Below are positions 9,798 to 24,614 of a stretch of DNA of 64,000 nt, piece after piece. The stretch comes from Liolophura sinensis. Lineage: Eukaryota > Mollusca > Polyplacophora > Chitonida > Chitonidae. Numbering within the stretch: position 1 is the first letter of the stretch; each line of letters opens with the position of its first letter. The notes under the pieces are model-generated. The model had not been told where the DNA came from, did no database searches, and saw nothing but the letters and a program-made list of their open reading frames with translations. Location: contig NW_027018075.1 of assembly GCF_032854445.1 (NCBI RefSeq), forward strand, positions 28,269 to 92,268, written 5' to 3'. The translations under genes were made by a program, and so were the position numbers.

Positions 9798-12700
9798 TTG
9801 AATGATCATTTATGTCATAATCACGTGCCCAGCAACGGCTCTTACTCCATGGAAACCAGGGAAATTTGCAATTTTTCAACAGCTGCCGATGCCTGGCTCA
9901 ATTCCGCATCTTTTGGCACCTTACTGAAGTGGGTCAGTGTTCAGTTGTACTTTTTACAGCAGACTGTATCAAGTACCTTGTGGTTTTCACGTACAAATGG
10001 TGTGGTTTTTCTACACGTAGATAAAGACATTGAGATTGTCTTGCACTTAGAAGTAAGGCAATTGCTGGGTGAGTTAAATGGGCTGGGCGCAAAGATTTGA
10101 CGTCTTCTGAGCTACCGAAGGGCACATAACTTATAGTCAAAAGTTGAATATAGTAATGACCAGTCGCGATTGTACAGAGTACAGTGTAGCCGGTTTCAAT
10201 TAACAAAAGGACCAGGCAAAAATGCAAAAGTGGAAAAACTGTTCCAGTGCTGCTGGTAAGAGGCTAATCCGACGTATTTTGTGACGAGAAATCGAATGGT
10301 GCAAACCGCGTTGCTCTCCGACCAATACTTTTGGCTGTAGCGACAATTGATTGATCATTGATGTCATAATCACGTGCCCAGCAACGGCTCTTACTCCATG
10401 GAAACCAGGGATATTTGCAATTTTTTAACAGCTGCCGATGCCTGGCCCAATTCTGCATCTTTTGGCACCTTAAAAATGTGGGTCAGTGTTCAGTTGTACT
10501 TTTTACAGCAGACAGTATCAAGTACCTTGTGTTTTTTATGTACAAATGGTGTGGTTTTTCTACACGTAGATAAAGACATTGAGATTGTCTTGGACTTAGA
10601 AGTAAGACAATTGCTGGGTGAGTTAAATGGGCTTGGCCCAAAGATTTCAGGTCTTCTGGGCTACCGAAGGGCACATAACTTATAGTCGAAAGTTGAATAT
10701 AGTAATGACCAGTCGCGATTGTACAGAGTACAGTGTAGCCGATTTCAATTAACAAAAAGACCAGGCAAAAATGCAAAAGTGGAAAAACTGTTCCAGTGCT
10801 ACTAGTAAGAGGCTAATCCGACGTATTTTGTGACGAGAAATCGAATGGTGCAACCCGCGTTGCTCTCCGACCAATACTTTTGGCTGTAGCGACAATTGAA
10901 TGATCATTTATGTCATAATCACGTGCGTAGCATCGGCTCTTACTCCATGGAAACCAGGGAAATTTGCAATTTTTCAACAGCTGCCGATGCCTGGCTCAAT
11001 TCCGCATCTTTTGGCACCTTACTGAAGTGGGTCAGTGTTCAGTTGTACTTTTTACAGCAGACTGTATCAAGTACCTTGTGGTTTTCACGTACAAATGGTG
11101 TGGTTTTTCTACACGTAGACAAAGACATTGAGATTGTCTTGCACTTAGAAGTAAGACAATTGCTGGGTGAGTTAAATGGGCTTGGCCCAAAGATTTGACG
11201 TCTTCTGGGCTACCGAAGGGCACATAACTTATAGTCAAAAGTCGAATATAGTAATGACCAGTCGCGATTGTACAGAGTACAGTGTAGCCGATTTCAATTA
11301 ACAAAAAGACCAGGCAAAAATGCAAAAGTGGAAAAACTGTTCCAGTGCTACTAGTAAGAGCCTAATCCGACGTATTTTGTGACGAGAAATCGAATGGTGC
11401 ATTCCGCGTTGCTCTCCGACCAATACTTTTGGCTGTAGCGACAATTGAATGATCATTTATGTCATAATCACGTGCGTAGCATCGGCTCTTACTCCATGGA
11501 AACCAGGGAAATTTGCAATTTTTAACAGCTGCCGATGCCTGGCTCAATTCCGCATCTTTTGGCACCTTACTGAAGTGGGTTAGTGTTCAGTTGTACTTTT
11601 TACAGCAGACTGTATCAAGTACCTTGTGTTTTTCACGTACAAATGGTGTGGTTTTTCTACACGTAGATAAAGACATTGAAATTGTCTTGGACTTAGAAGT
11701 AAGACAATTGCTGGGTGAGTTAAATGGGCTTAGCCCAAAGATTTCAGGTCTTCTGGGCTACCGAAGGGCACATAACTTATAGTCAAAAGTTGAATATAGT
11801 AATGACCAGTCGCGATTGTACAGAGTGCAGTGTAGCCGGTTTCAATTAACAAAAAGACCAGGCAAAAATGCAAAAGTGGAAAAACTGTTCCAGTGCTACT
11901 GGTAAGAGGCTAATCCGACGTATTTTGTGACGAGAAATCGAATGGTGCAAACCACGTTGCTCTCCGACCAATACTTTTGGCTGTAGTGACAATTGAATGA
12001 TCATTTATGTCATAATCACGTGCCCAGCAACGGCTCTTACTCCATGGAAACCAGGGAAATTTGCAATTTTTCAACAGCTGCCGATGCCTGGCTCAATTCT
12101 GCATCTTTTGGCACCTTATTCATGTGGGTCTGTGGTCAGTTGTACTTTTTACAGCAGACTGTATCAAGTACCTTGTGTTTGTCACGTACAAATGGTGTGG
12201 TTTTTCTACACGTAGATAAAGACATTGAGATTGTCTTGCACTTAGAAGTAAGGCAATTGCTGGGTGAGTTAAATGGGCTGAGCCCAAAGATTTCAGGTCT
12301 TCTGGGCTACCGAAGGGCACATAACTTATAGTCAAAAGTTGAATATAGTAATGACCAGTCGCAATTGTACAGAGTACAGTGTACCCGATTTCAATTAACA
12401 AAAAGACCAGGCAAAAATGCAAAAGTGGAAAAACTGTTCCAGTGCTGCTGGTAAGAGGCTAATCCGACGTATTTTGTGACGAGAAATCGAATGGTGCAAA
12501 CCGCGTTGCTCTCCGACCAATACTTTTGGCTGTAGTGACAATTGAATGATCATTTACGTCATAATCACGTGTCCAGCAACGGCTCTTACTCAATGGAAAC
12601 CAGGGAAATTTGCAATTTTTCAACAGCTGCCGATGCCTGGCCCAATTCTGCATCTTTTGGCACCTTAAAAATGTGGGTCAGTGTTTAGTTGTACTTTTTA

Positions 12701-13640
12701 CAGCAGACTGTATCAAGTACCTTGTGTTTTTTCACGTACAAATGGTGTGGTTTTTCTACACGTAGATAAAGACATTAAGATTGTCTTGCACTTAGAAGTA
12801 AGGCAATTGCTGGGTGAGTTAAATGGGCTTAGCCGAAAGATTTGACGTCTTCTGGGCTACCGAAGGGCACATAACTTATAGTCAAAAGTTGAATATAGTA
12901 ATGACCAGTCGCGATTGTACATAGTACAGTTTAGCCGATTTCAATTAACAAAAAGAAGAAGCAAAAATGCAAAAGTGGAAAAACTGTTCCAGTGCTACTA
13001 GTAAGAGGCTAATCCGACGTATTTTGTGACGAGAAATCGAATGGTGCAAACCGCGTTGCTCTCATACCAATACTTTTGGCTGTAGCGACAGATCAATGAT
13101 CATTAATGTCATAATCACGTGCCCAGCAACGGCTCTTACTCCATGGAAACCAGGGATATTTGCAATTTTTTAACAGCTGCCGATGCCTGGCCCAATTCCA
13201 CATCTTTTGGCACCTTATAAATGTGGGTCAGTGTTTAGTTGTACTTTTTACAGCAGACTGTATCAAGTACCTTGTGTTTTTTATGTACAAATGGTCTGGT
13301 TTTTCTACACGTAGATAAAGACATTGAGATTGTCTTGCACTTAGAAGTAAGACAATTGCTGGGTGAGTTAAATGGGCTTGGCCGAAAGATTTGACGTCTT
13401 CTGGGCTACCGAAGGGCACATAACTTATAGTCAAAAGTTGAATATAGTAATGACCAGTCGCGATTGTACAGAGTACAGTGTAGCCGATTTCAATTAACAA
13501 AAAGACCAGGGAAAAATGCAAAAGTGGAAAAACTGTTCCAGTGCTGCTGGTAAGAGGCTAATCCGACGTATTTTGTGACGAGAAATCGAATGGTGCAAAC
13601 CGCGTTGCTCTCCGACCAATACTTTTGGCTGTAGTGACAA
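9798..13640 (+). repeat. Array block 2: S-T-R-R-V-T-U monomers
   Basis: Monomer starts and classes: 9798 aP-S; 10347 bP-T; 10896 aR-S with gtggttttcacg; 11445 aR-S; 11993 aP-V (first V body, attcatgtgggtctgtgg); 12542 aP-T with the aaagaagaagc variant; 13091 cP-U with ctcatacc in place of ctccgacc. The first two monomers match 463-1560. The run 10347-11992 reappears 13 monomers later at 17484-19130. The run 12542-13640 reappears 12 monomers later at 19131-20229, including the rare ctcatacc variant. The R-S at 11445 is one T shorter in its T-run. Confidence 0.86.
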
Positions 13641-16600
13641 TTGAATGATCATTTATGTCATATTCACGTGCCCAGCAACGGCTCTTACTCCATGGAAACC
13701 AGGGAAATTTGCAATTTTTCAACAGCTGCCGATGCCTGGCTCAATTCCGCATCTTTTGGCACCTTACTGAAGTGGGTCAGTGTTCAGTTGTACTTTTTAC
13801 AGCAGACTGTATCAAGTACCTTGTGGTTTTCACGTACAAATGGTGTGGTTTTTCTACACGTAGATAAAGACATTGAGATTGCCTTGCACTTACAAGTAAG
13901 GCAATTGCTGGGTGAGTTAAATGGGCTTAACCCAAAGATTTCAGGTCTTCTGGGCTACCGAAGGGCACATAACTTATAGTCAAAAGTTGAATATAGTAAT
14001 GACCAGTCGCGATTGTACAGAGTACAGTGTAGCCGATTTCAATTAACAAAAAGACCAGGCAAAAATGCAAAAGTGGAAAAACTGTTCCAGTGCTGCTGGT
14101 AAGAGGCTAATCCGACGTATTTTGTGACGAGAAATCGAATGGTGCAAACCGCGTTGCTCTCCGACCAATACTTTTGGCTGTAGCGACAATTGATTGATCA
14201 TTGATGTCATAATCACGTGCCCAGCAACGGCTCTTACTCCATGGAAACCTGGGAAATTTGCAATTTTTTAACAGCTGCCGATGCCTGGCCCAATTCTGCA
14301 TCTTTTGGCACCTTAAAAATGTGGGTCAGTGTTCAGTTGTACTTTTTACAGCAGACTGTATCAAGTACCTTGTGTTTTTTATGTACAAATGGTGTGGTTT
14401 TTCTACACGTAGATAAAGACATTGAGATTGTCTTGGACTTAGAAGTAAGACAATTGCTGGGTGAGTTAAATGGGCTTGGCCCAAAGATTTCAGGTCTTCT
14501 GGGCTACCGAAGGGCACATAACTTATAGTCGAAAGTTGAATATAGTAATGACCAGTCGCGATTGTACAGAGTACAGTGTAGCCGATTTCAATTAACAAAA
14601 AGACCAGGGAAAAATGCAAAAGTGGAAAAACTGTTCCAGTGCTACTAGTAAGAGGCTAATCCGACGTATTTTGTGACGAGAAATCGAATGGTGCAACCCG
14701 CGTTGCTCTCCGACCAATACTTTTGGCTGTAGCGACAATTGAATGATCATTTATGTCATAATCACGTGCGTAGCATCGGCTCTTACTCCATGGAAACCAG
14801 GGAAATTTGCAATTTTTCAACAGCTGCCGATGCCTGGCTCAATTCCGCATCTTTTGGCACCTTACTGAAGTGGGTTAGTGTTCAGTTGTACTTTTTACAG
14901 CAGACTGTATCAAGTACCTTGTGTTTTTCACGTACAAATGGTGTGGTTTTTCTACACGTAGATAAAGACATTGAGATTGTCTTGCACTTAGAAGTAAGGC
15001 AATTGCTGGGTGAGTTAAATGGGCTTAACCCAAAGATTTCAGGTCTTCTGGGCTACCGAAGGGCACATAACTTATAGTCAAAAGTTGAATATAGTAATGA
15101 CCAGTCGCGATTGTACAGAGTACAGTGTAGCCGGTTTCAATTAACAAAAAGACCAGGCAAAAATGCAAAAGTGGAAAAACTGTTCCAGTGCTGCTGGTAA
15201 GAGGCTAATCCGACGTATTTTGTGACGAGAAATCGAATGGTGCAAACCGCGTTGCTCTCCGACCAATACTTTTGGCTGTAGCGACAATTGATTGATCATT
15301 GATGTCATAATCACGTGCCCAGCAACGGCTCTTACTCCATGGAAACCAGGGATATTTGCAATTTTTTAACAGCTGCCGATGCCTGGCCCAATTCCACATC
15401 TTTTGGCACCTTATAAATGTGGGTCAGTGTTTAGTTGTACTTTTTACAGCAGACTGTATCAAGTACCTTGTGTTTTTTATGTACAAATGGTCTGGTTTTT
15501 CTACACGTAGATAAAGACATTGAGATTGTCTTGCACTTAGAAGTAATACAATTGCTGGGTGAGTTAAATGGGCTTGGCCCAAAGATTTGACGTCTTCTGG
15601 GCTACCGAAGGGCACATAACTTATAGTCAAAAGTTGAATATAGTAATGACCAGTCGCGATTGTACAGAGTACAGTGTAGCCGATTTCAATTAACAAAAAG
15701 ACCAGGCAAAAATGCAAAAGTGGAAAAACTGTTCCAGTGCTGCTGGTAAGAGGCTAATCCGACGTATTTTGTGACGAGAAATCGAATGGTGCAAACCGCG
15801 TTGCTCTCCGACCAATACTTTTGGCTGTAGTGACAATTGAATGATCATTTATGTCATATTCACGTGCCCAGCAACGGCTCTTACTCCATGGAAACCAGGG
15901 AAATTTGCAATTTTTCAACAGCTGCCGATGCCTGGCTCAATTCCGCATCTTTTGGCACCTTACTGAAGTGGGTCAGTGTTCAGTTGTACTTTTTACAGCA
16001 GACTGTATCAAGTACGTTGTGGTTTTCACGTACAAATGGTGTGGTTTTTCTACACGTAGATAAAGACATTGAGATTGTCTTGCACTTACAAGTAAGGCAA
16101 TTGCTGGGTGAGTTAAATGGGCTTGGCCCAAAGATTTGACGTCTTCTGAGCTACCGAAGGGCACATAACTTATAGTCAAAAGTTGAATATAGTAATGACC
16201 AGTCGCGATTGTACAGAGTACAGTGTAGCCGATTTCAATTAACAAAAAGACCAGGCAAAAATGCAAAAGTGGAAAAACTGTTCCAGTGCTGCTGGTAAGA
16301 GGCTAATCCGACGTATTTTGTGACGAGAAATCGAATGGTGCAAACCGCGTTGCTCTCCGACTAATACTTTTGGCTGTAGCGACAATTGATTGATCATTGA
16401 TGTCATAATCACGTGCCCAGCAACGGCTCTTACTCCATGGAAACCTGGGAAATTTGCAATTTTTTAACAGCTGCCGATGCCTGGCCCAATTCTGCATCTT
16501 TTGGCACCTTAAAAATGTGGGTCAGTGTTCAGTTGTACTTTTTACAGCAGACTGTATCAAGTACCTTGTGTTTTTTATGTACAAATGGTGTGGTTTTTCT

Positions 16601-18032
16601 ACACGTAGATAAAGACATTGAGATTGTCTTGGACTTAGAAGTAAGACAATTGCTGGGTGAGTTAAATGGGCTTGGCCCAAAGATTTCAGGTCTTCTGGGC
16701 TACCGAAGGGCACATAACTTATAGTCGAAAGTTGAATATAGTAATGACCAGTCGCGATTGTACAGAGTACAGTGTAGCCGATTTCAATTAACAAAAAGAC
16801 CAGGCAAAAATGCAAAAGTGGAAAAACTGTTCCAGTGCTACTAGTAAGAGGCTAATCCGACGTATTTTGTGACGAGAAATCGAATGGTGCAACCCGCGTT
16901 GCTCTCCGACCAATACTTTTGGCTGTAGCGACAATTGAATGATCATTTATGTCATAATCACGTGCGTAGCGTCGGCTCTTACTCCATGGAAGCCAGGGAA
17001 ATTTGCAATTTTTCAACAGCTGCCGATGCCTGGCTCAATTCCGCATCTTTTGGCACCTTACTGAAGTGGGTTAGTGTTCAGTTGTACTTTTTACAGCAGA
17101 CTGTATCAAATACCTTGTGTTTTTTACGTACAAATGGTGTGGTTTTTCTACACGTAGATAAAGACATTGAGATTGTCTTGCACTTAGAAGTAAGGCAATT
17201 GCTGGGTGAGTTAAATGGGCTTAACCCAAAGATTTCAGGTCTTCTGGGCTACCGAAGGGCACATAACTTATAGTCAAAAGTTGAATATAGTAATGACCAG
17301 TCGCGATTGTACAGAGTACAGTGTAGCCGGTTTCAATTAACAAAAAGACCAGGCAAAAATGCAAAAGTGGAAAAACTGTTCCAGTGCTGCTGGTAAGAGG
17401 CTAATCCGACGTATTTTGTGACGAGAAATCGAATGGTGCAAACCGCGTTGCTCTCCGACCAATACTTTTGCCTGTAGCGACAATTGATTGATCATTGATG
17501 TCATAATCACGTGCCCAGCAACGGCTCTTACTCCATGGAAACCAGGGATATTTGCAATTTTTTAACAGCTGCCGATGCCTGGCCCAATTCTGCATCTTTT
17601 GGCACCTTAAAAATGTGGGTCAGTGTTCAGTTGTACTTTTTACAGCAGACTGTATCAAGTACCTTGTGTTTTTTATGTACAAATGGTGTGGTTTTTCTAC
17701 ACGTAGATAAAGACATTGAGATTGTCTTGGACTTAGAAGTAAGACAATTGCTGGGTGAGTTAAATGGGCTTGGCCCAAAGATTTCAGGTCTTCTGGGCTA
17801 CCGAAGGGCACATAACTTATAGTCGAAAGTTGAATATAGTAATGACCAGTCGCGATTGTACAGAGTACAGTGTAGCCGATTTCAATTAACAAAAAGACCA
17901 GGCAAAAATGCAAAAGTGGAAAAACTGTTCCAGTGCTACTAGTAAGAGGCTAATCCGACGTATTTTGTGACGAGAAATCGAATGGTGCAACCCGCGTTGC
18001 TCTCCGACCAATACTTTTGGCTGTAGCGACAA
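13641..18032 (+). repeat. Array block 3: two 4-monomer higher-order units
   Basis: Starts and classes: 13641 aP-S; 14190 bP-T; 14739 aR-S; 15288 bP-U; 15837 aP-S; 16386 bP-T; 16935 aR-S; 17484 bP-T. The first monomers of the two units share the private variants gtcatattcacg (about 13658 and 15854) and cttacaagtaagg (about 13888 and 16086). The second monomers share gaaacctgggaaat (about 14246 and 16442). The spacing is exactly 2196 bp, four monomers. The fourth position differs (U versus T body), so the second unit is only a partial copy or has been converted. Confidence 0.85.
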
Positions 18033-21000
18033 TTGAATGATCATTTATGTCATAATCACGTGCGTAGCATCGGCTCTTACTCCATGGAAACCAGGGAAAT
18101 TTGCAATTTTTCAACAGCTGCCGATGCCTGGCTCAATTCCGCATCTTTTGGCACCTTACTGAAGTGGGTCAGTGTTCAGTTGTACTTTTTACAGCAGACT
18201 GTATCAAGTACCTTGTGGTTTTCACGTACAAATGGTGTGGTTTTTCTACACGTAGACAAAGACATTGAGATTGTCTTGCACTTAGAAGTAAGACAATTGC
18301 TGGGTGAGTTAAATGGGCTTGGCCCAAAGATTTGACGTCTTCTGGGCTACCGAAGGGCACATAACTTATAGTCAAAAGTTGAATATAGTAATGACCAGTC
18401 GCGATTGTACAGAGTACAGTGTAGCCGATTTCAATTAACAAAAAGACCAGGCAAAAATGCAAAAGTGGAAAAACTGTTCCAGTGCTACTAGTAAGAGCCT
18501 AATCCGACGTATTTTGTGACGAGAAATCGAATGGTGCAATCCGCGTTGCTCTCCGACCAATACTTTTGGCTGTAGCGACAATTGAATGATCATTTATGTC
18601 ATAATCATGTGCGTAGCATCGGCTCTTACTCCATGGAAACCAGGGAAATTTGCAATTTTTTAACAGCTGCCGATGCCTGGCTCAATTCCGCATCTTTTGG
18701 CACCTTACTGAAGTGGGTTAGTGTTCAGTTGTACTTTTTACAGCAGACTGTATCAAGTACCTTGTGTTTTTCACGTACAAATGGTGTGGTTTTTCTACAC
18801 GTAGATAAAGACATTGAAATTGTCTTGGACTTAGAAGTAAGACAATTGCTGGGTGAGTTAAATGGGCTTAGCCCAAAGATTTCAGGTCTTCTGGGCTACC
18901 GAAGGGCACATAACTTATAGTCAAAAGTTGAATATAGTAATGACCAGTCGCGATTGTACAGAGTGCAGTGTAGCCGGTTTCAATTAACAAAAAGACCAGG
19001 CAAAAATGCAAAAGTGGAAAAACTGTTCCAGTGCTGCTGGTAAGAGGCTAATCCGACGTATTTTGTGACGAGAAATCGAATGGTGCAAACCACGTTGCTC
19101 TCCGACCAATACTTTTGGCTGTAGTGACAATTGAATGATCATTTATGTCATAATCACGTGCCCAGCAACGGCTCTTACTCCATGGAAACCAGGGAAATTT
19201 GCAATTTTTCAACAGCTGCCGATGCCTGGCCCAATTCTGCATCTTTTGGCACCTTAAAAATGTGGGTCAGTGTTTAGTTGTACTTTTTACAGCAGACTGT
19301 ATCAAGTACCTTGTGTTTTTTCACGTACAAATGGTGTGGTTTTTCTACACGTAGATAAAGACATTAAGATTGTCTTGCACTTAGAAGTAAGGCAATTGCT
19401 GGGTGAGTTAAATGGGCTTTGCCGAAAGATTTGACGTCTTCTGGGCTACCGAAGGGCACATAACTTATAGTCAAAAGTTGAATATAGTAATGACCAGTCG
19501 CGATTGTACATAGTACAGTTTAGCCGATTTCAATTAACAAAAAGAAGAAGCAAAAATGCAAAAGTGGAAAAACTGTTCCAGTGCTACTAGTAAGAGGCTA
19601 ATCCGACGTATTTTGTGACGAGAAATCGAATGGTGCAAACCGCGTTGCTCTCATACCAAAACTTTTGGCTGTAGCGACAGATCAATGATCATTAATGTCA
19701 TAATCACGTGCCCAGCAACGGCTCTTACTCCATGGAAACCAGGGATATTTGCAATTTTTTAACAGCTGCCGATGCCTGGCCCAATTCCATATATTTTGGC
19801 ACCTTATAAATGTGGGTCAGTGTTTAGTTGTACTTTTCACAGCAGACTGTATCAAGTACCTTGTGTTTTTTATGTACAAATGGTCTGGTTTTTCTACACG
19901 TAGATAAAGACATTGAGATTGTCTTGCACTTAGAAGTAAGACAATTGCTGGGTGAGTTAAATGGGCTTGGCCGAAAGATTTGACGTCTTCTGGGCTACCG
20001 AAGGGCACATAACTTATAGTCAAAAGTTGAATATAGTAATGACCAGTCGCGATTGTACAGAGTACAGTGTAGCCGATTTCAATTAACAAAAAGACCAGGC
20101 AAAAATGCAAAAGTGGAAAAACTGTTCCAGTGCTGCTGGTAAGAGGCTAATCCGACGTATTTTGTGACGAGAAATCGAATGGTGCAAACCGCGTTGCTCT
20201 CCGACCAATACTTTTGGCTGTAGTGACAATTGAATGATCATTTATGTCATAATCACGTGCCCAGCAACGGCTCTTACTCCATGGAAACCAGGGAAATTTG
20301 CAATTTTTCAACAGCTGCCGATGCCTGGCTCAATTCCGCATCTTTTGGCACCTTACTGAAGTGGGTCAGTGTTCAGTTGTACTTTTTACAGCAGACTGTA
20401 TCAAGTACCTTGTGGTTTTCACGTACAAATGGTGTGGTTTTTCTACACGTAGATAAAGACATTGAGATTGTCTTGCACTTACAAGTAAGGCAATTGCTGG
20501 GTGAGTTAAATGGGCTTGGCCCAAAGATTTGACGTCTTCTGAGCTACCGAAGGGCACATAACTTATAGTCAAAAGTTGAATATAGTAATGACCAGTCGCG
20601 ATTGTACAGAGTACAGTGTAGCCGATTTCAATTAACAAAAAGACCAGGCAAAAATGCAAAAGTGGAAAAACTGTTCCAGTGCTGCTGGTAAGAGGCTAAT
20701 CCGACGTATTTTGTGACGAGAAATCGAATGGTGCAAACCGCGTTGCTCTCCGACCAATACTTTTGGCTGTAGTGACAATTGAATGATAATTTATGTCATA
20801 ATCACCTGCCCAGCAACGGGTCTTACTCCATGGAAACCAGGGATATTTGCAATTTTTCAACAGCTGCCGATGCCTGGCTCAATTCCGCATCTTTTGGCAC
20901 CTTATTCATGTGGGTCTGTGGTCAGTTGTACTTTTTACAGCAGACTGTATCAAGTACCTTGTGTTTTTCACGTACAAATGGTGTGGTTTTTCTACACGTA

Positions 21001-24000
21001 GATAAAGACATTGAGATTGTCTTGCACTTAGAAGTAAGGCAATTGCTGGGTGAGTTAAATGGGCTTAGCCCAAAGATTTCAGGTCTTCTGGGCTACCGAA
21101 GGGCACATAACTTATAGTCAAAAGTTGAATATAGTAATGACCAGTCGCGATTGTACAGAGTACAGTGTACCCAATTTCAATTAACCAAAAGACCAGGTAA
21201 AAATGCAAAAGTGGAAAAACTGTTCCAGTGCTGCTGGTAAGAGGCTAATCCGACGTATTTTGTGACGAGAAATCGAATGGTGCAATCCGCGTTGCTCTCC
21301 GACCAATCCTTTTGGCTGTAGCGACAATTGATTGCTCATTGATGTCATAATCACGTGCCCAGCAACGGCTCTTACTCCATGGAAACCTGGGAAATTTGCA
21401 ATTTTTTAACAGCTGCCGATGCCTGGCCCAATTCTGCATCTTTTGGCACCTTAAAAATGTGGGTCAGGGTTCAGTTGTACTTTTTACAGCAGACTGTATC
21501 AAGTACCTTGTGTTTTTTATGTACAAATGGTGTGGTTTTTCTACACGTAGATAAAGACATTGAGATTGTCTTGGACTTAGAAGTAAGACAATTGCTGGGT
21601 GAGTTAAATGGGCTTGGCCCAAAGATTTCAGGTCTTCTGGGCTACCGAAGGGCACATAACTTATAGTCGAAAGTTGAATATAGTAATGACCAGTCGCGAT
21701 TGTACAGAGTACAGTGTAGCCGATTTCAATTAACAAAAAGACCAGGCAAAAATGCAAAAGTGGAAAAACTGTTCCAGTGCTACTAGTAAGAGGCTAATCC
21801 GACGTATTTTGTGACGAGAAATCGAATGGTGCAACCCGCGTTGCTCTCCGACCAATACTTTTGGCTGTAGCGACAATTGAATGATCATTTATGTCATAAT
21901 CACGTGCGTAGCATCGGCTCCATGGAAACCAGGGAAATTTGCAATTTTTCAACAGCTGCCGATGCCTGGCTCAATTCCGCATCTTTTGGCACCTTACTGA
22001 AGTGGGTTAGTGTTCAGTTGTACTTTTTACAGCAGACTGTATCAAGTACCTTGTGTTTTTCACGTACAAATGGTGTGGTTTTTCTACACGTTGATAAAGA
22101 CATTGAGATTGTCTTGCACTTAGAAGTAAGGCAATTGCTGGGTGAGTTAAAGGGGCTTAACCCAAAGATTTCAGGTCTTCTGGGCTACCGAAGGGCACAT
22201 AACTTATAGTCAAAAGTTGAATATAGTAATGACCAGTCGCGATTGTACAGAGTACAGTGTAGCCGATTTCAATTAACAAAAAGACCAGGCAAAAATGCAA
22301 AAGTTTAAAAACTGTTCCAGTGCTGCTGGTAAGAGGCTAATCCGACGTATTTTGTGACGAGAAATAGAATGGTGCAAACCGCGTTGCTCTCCGACCAATA
22401 CTTTTGGCTGTAGCGACAGATCAATGATCATTGATGTCATAATCACGTGCCCAGTAACGGCTCTTACTCCATGGAAACCAGGGATATTTGCAATTTTTTA
22501 ACAGCTGCCGATGCCTGGCCCAATTCCACATCTTTTGGCACCTTATAAATGTGGGTCAGTGTTTAGTTGTACTTTTCACAGCAGACTGTATCAAGTACCT
22601 TGTGTTTTTTATGTACAAATGGTCTGGTTTTCCAAAAGTAGATAAAGACATTGAGATTGTCTTGGACTTAGAAGTAAGACAATTGCTGGGTGAGTTAAAT
22701 GGGCTTAGCCGATAGATTTGACGTCTTCTGGGCTACCGAAGGGCACATAACTTAAAGTCAAAAGCTGAATATAGTAATGACCAGTCGCGATTGTACAGAG
22801 TACAGTGTAGCCGATTTCAATTAACAAAAAGACCAGGTAAAAATGCAAAAGTGGATAAACTGTTCCAGTGCTGCTGGTAAGAGGCTAATCCGACGTATTT
22901 TGTGACGAGAAATCGAATGGTGCAAACCGCGTTGCTCTCCGACCAATACTTTTGGCTGTAGTGACAATTGAATGATAATTTATGTCATAATCACCTGCCC
23001 AGCAACGGGTCTTACTCCATGGAAACCAGGGATATTTGCAATTTTTCAGCAGCTGCCGATGCCTGGCTCAATTCCGCATCTTTTGGCACCTTATTCATGT
23101 GGGTCTGTGGTCAGTTGTACTTTTTACAGCAGACTGTATCAAGTACCTTGTGTTTTTCACGTACAAATGGTGTGGTTTTTCTACACGTAGATAAAGACAT
23201 TGAGATTGTCTTGCACTTAGAAGTAAGGCAATTGCTGGGTGAGTTAAATGGGCTTAGCCCAAAGATTTCAGGTCTTCTGGGCTACCGAAGGGCACATAAC
23301 TTATAGTCAAAAGTTGAATATAGTAATGACCAGTCGCGATTGTACAGAGTACAGTGTACCCGATTTCAATTAACAAAAAGACCAGGTAAAAATGCAAAAG
23401 TGGAAAAACTGTTCCAGTGCTGCTGGTAAGAGGCTAATCCGACGTATTTTGTGACGAGAAATCGAATGGTGCAATCCGCGTTGCTCTCCGACCAATACTT
23501 TTGGCTGTAGTGACAATTGAATGATCATTTATGTCATAATCACGTGCCCAGCAACGGCTCTTACTCCATGGAAACCAGGGAAATTTGCAATTTTTCAACA
23601 GCTGCCTATGCCTGGCTCAATTCCGCATCTTTTGGCACCTTACTGAAGTGGGTCAGTGTTCAGTTGTACTTTTTACAGCAGACTGTATCAAGTACCTTGT
23701 GGTTTTCACGTGCAAATGGTGTGGTTTTTCTACACGTAGACAAAGACATTGAGATTGTCTTGCACTTAGAAGTAAGACAATTGCTGGGTGAGTTAAATGG
23801 GCTTGGCCCAAAGATTTGACGTCTTCTGGGCTACCGAAGGGCACATAACTTATAGTCAAAAGTTGAATATAGTAATGACCAGTCGCGATTGTACAGAGTA
23901 CAGTGTAGCCGGTTTCAATTAACAAAAAGACCAGGCAAAAATGCAAAAGTGGAAAAACTGTTCCAGTGCTGCTGGTAAGAGGCTAATCCGACGTATTTTG

Positions 24001-24614
24001 TGACGAGAAATCGAATGGTGCAAACCGCGTTGCTCTCCGACCAATACTTTTGACTGTAGTGACAATTGATTGATCATTGATGTCATAATCACGTGCCCAG
24101 CAACGGCTCTTACTCCATGGAAACCAGGGATATTTGCAATTTTTTAACAGCTGCCGATGCCTGGCCCAATTCCACATCTTTTGGCACCTTATAAATGTGG
24201 GTCAGTGTTTAGTTGTACTTTTCACAGCAGACTGTATCAAGTACCTTGTGTTTTTTATGTACAAATGGTGTGGTTTTTCTACACGTAGATAAAGACATTG
24301 AGATTGTCTTGGACTTAGAAGTAAGACAATTGCTGGGTGAGTTAAATGGGCTTAGCCCAAAGATTTGACGTCTTCTGGGCTACCGAAGGGCACATAACTT
24401 ATAGTCAAAAGTTGAATATAGTAATGACCAGTCGCGATTGTACAGAGTACAGTGTAGCCGATTTCAATTAACAAAAAGACCAGGTAAAAATGCAAAAGTG
24501 GAAAAACTGTTCCAGTGCTGCTGGTAAGAGGCTAATCCGACGTATTTTGTGACGAGAAATCGAATGGTGCAAACCGCGATGCTCTCCGACCAATACTTTT
24601 GGCTGTAATGACAA
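18033..24614 (+). repeat. Array block 4: R-R-T-U-S-V-T-R-U-V-S-U monomers
   Basis: Starts and classes: 18033 aR-S; 18582 aR-S; 19131 aP-T; 19680 cP-U; 20230 aP-S; 20779 aP-V; 21328 bP-T; 21877 aR-S (six bases missing near 21917); 22417 cP-U; 22968 aP-V; 23517 aP-S; 24066 bP-U. The V monomers at 20779 and 22968 share three private variants (gaatgataattt, atcacctgcc, aacgggtctt), so one is a recent copy of the other four monomers apart. The cttacaagtaagg variant of block 3 recurs at about 20477. The last gtagcatcgg (R) marker in the window is at about 21908-21917. Confidence 0.86.
21908..21925. other. Six-base deletion in one R-S monomer
   Basis: The sequence gcatcggctccatgg replaces the usual gcatcggctcttactccatgg, losing six bases between ctc and ccatgg, probably by slippage between the two ctc copies. 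It is the only copy in the window with this change and can serve as a physical marker for the 21877 monomer. Confidence 0.8.
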
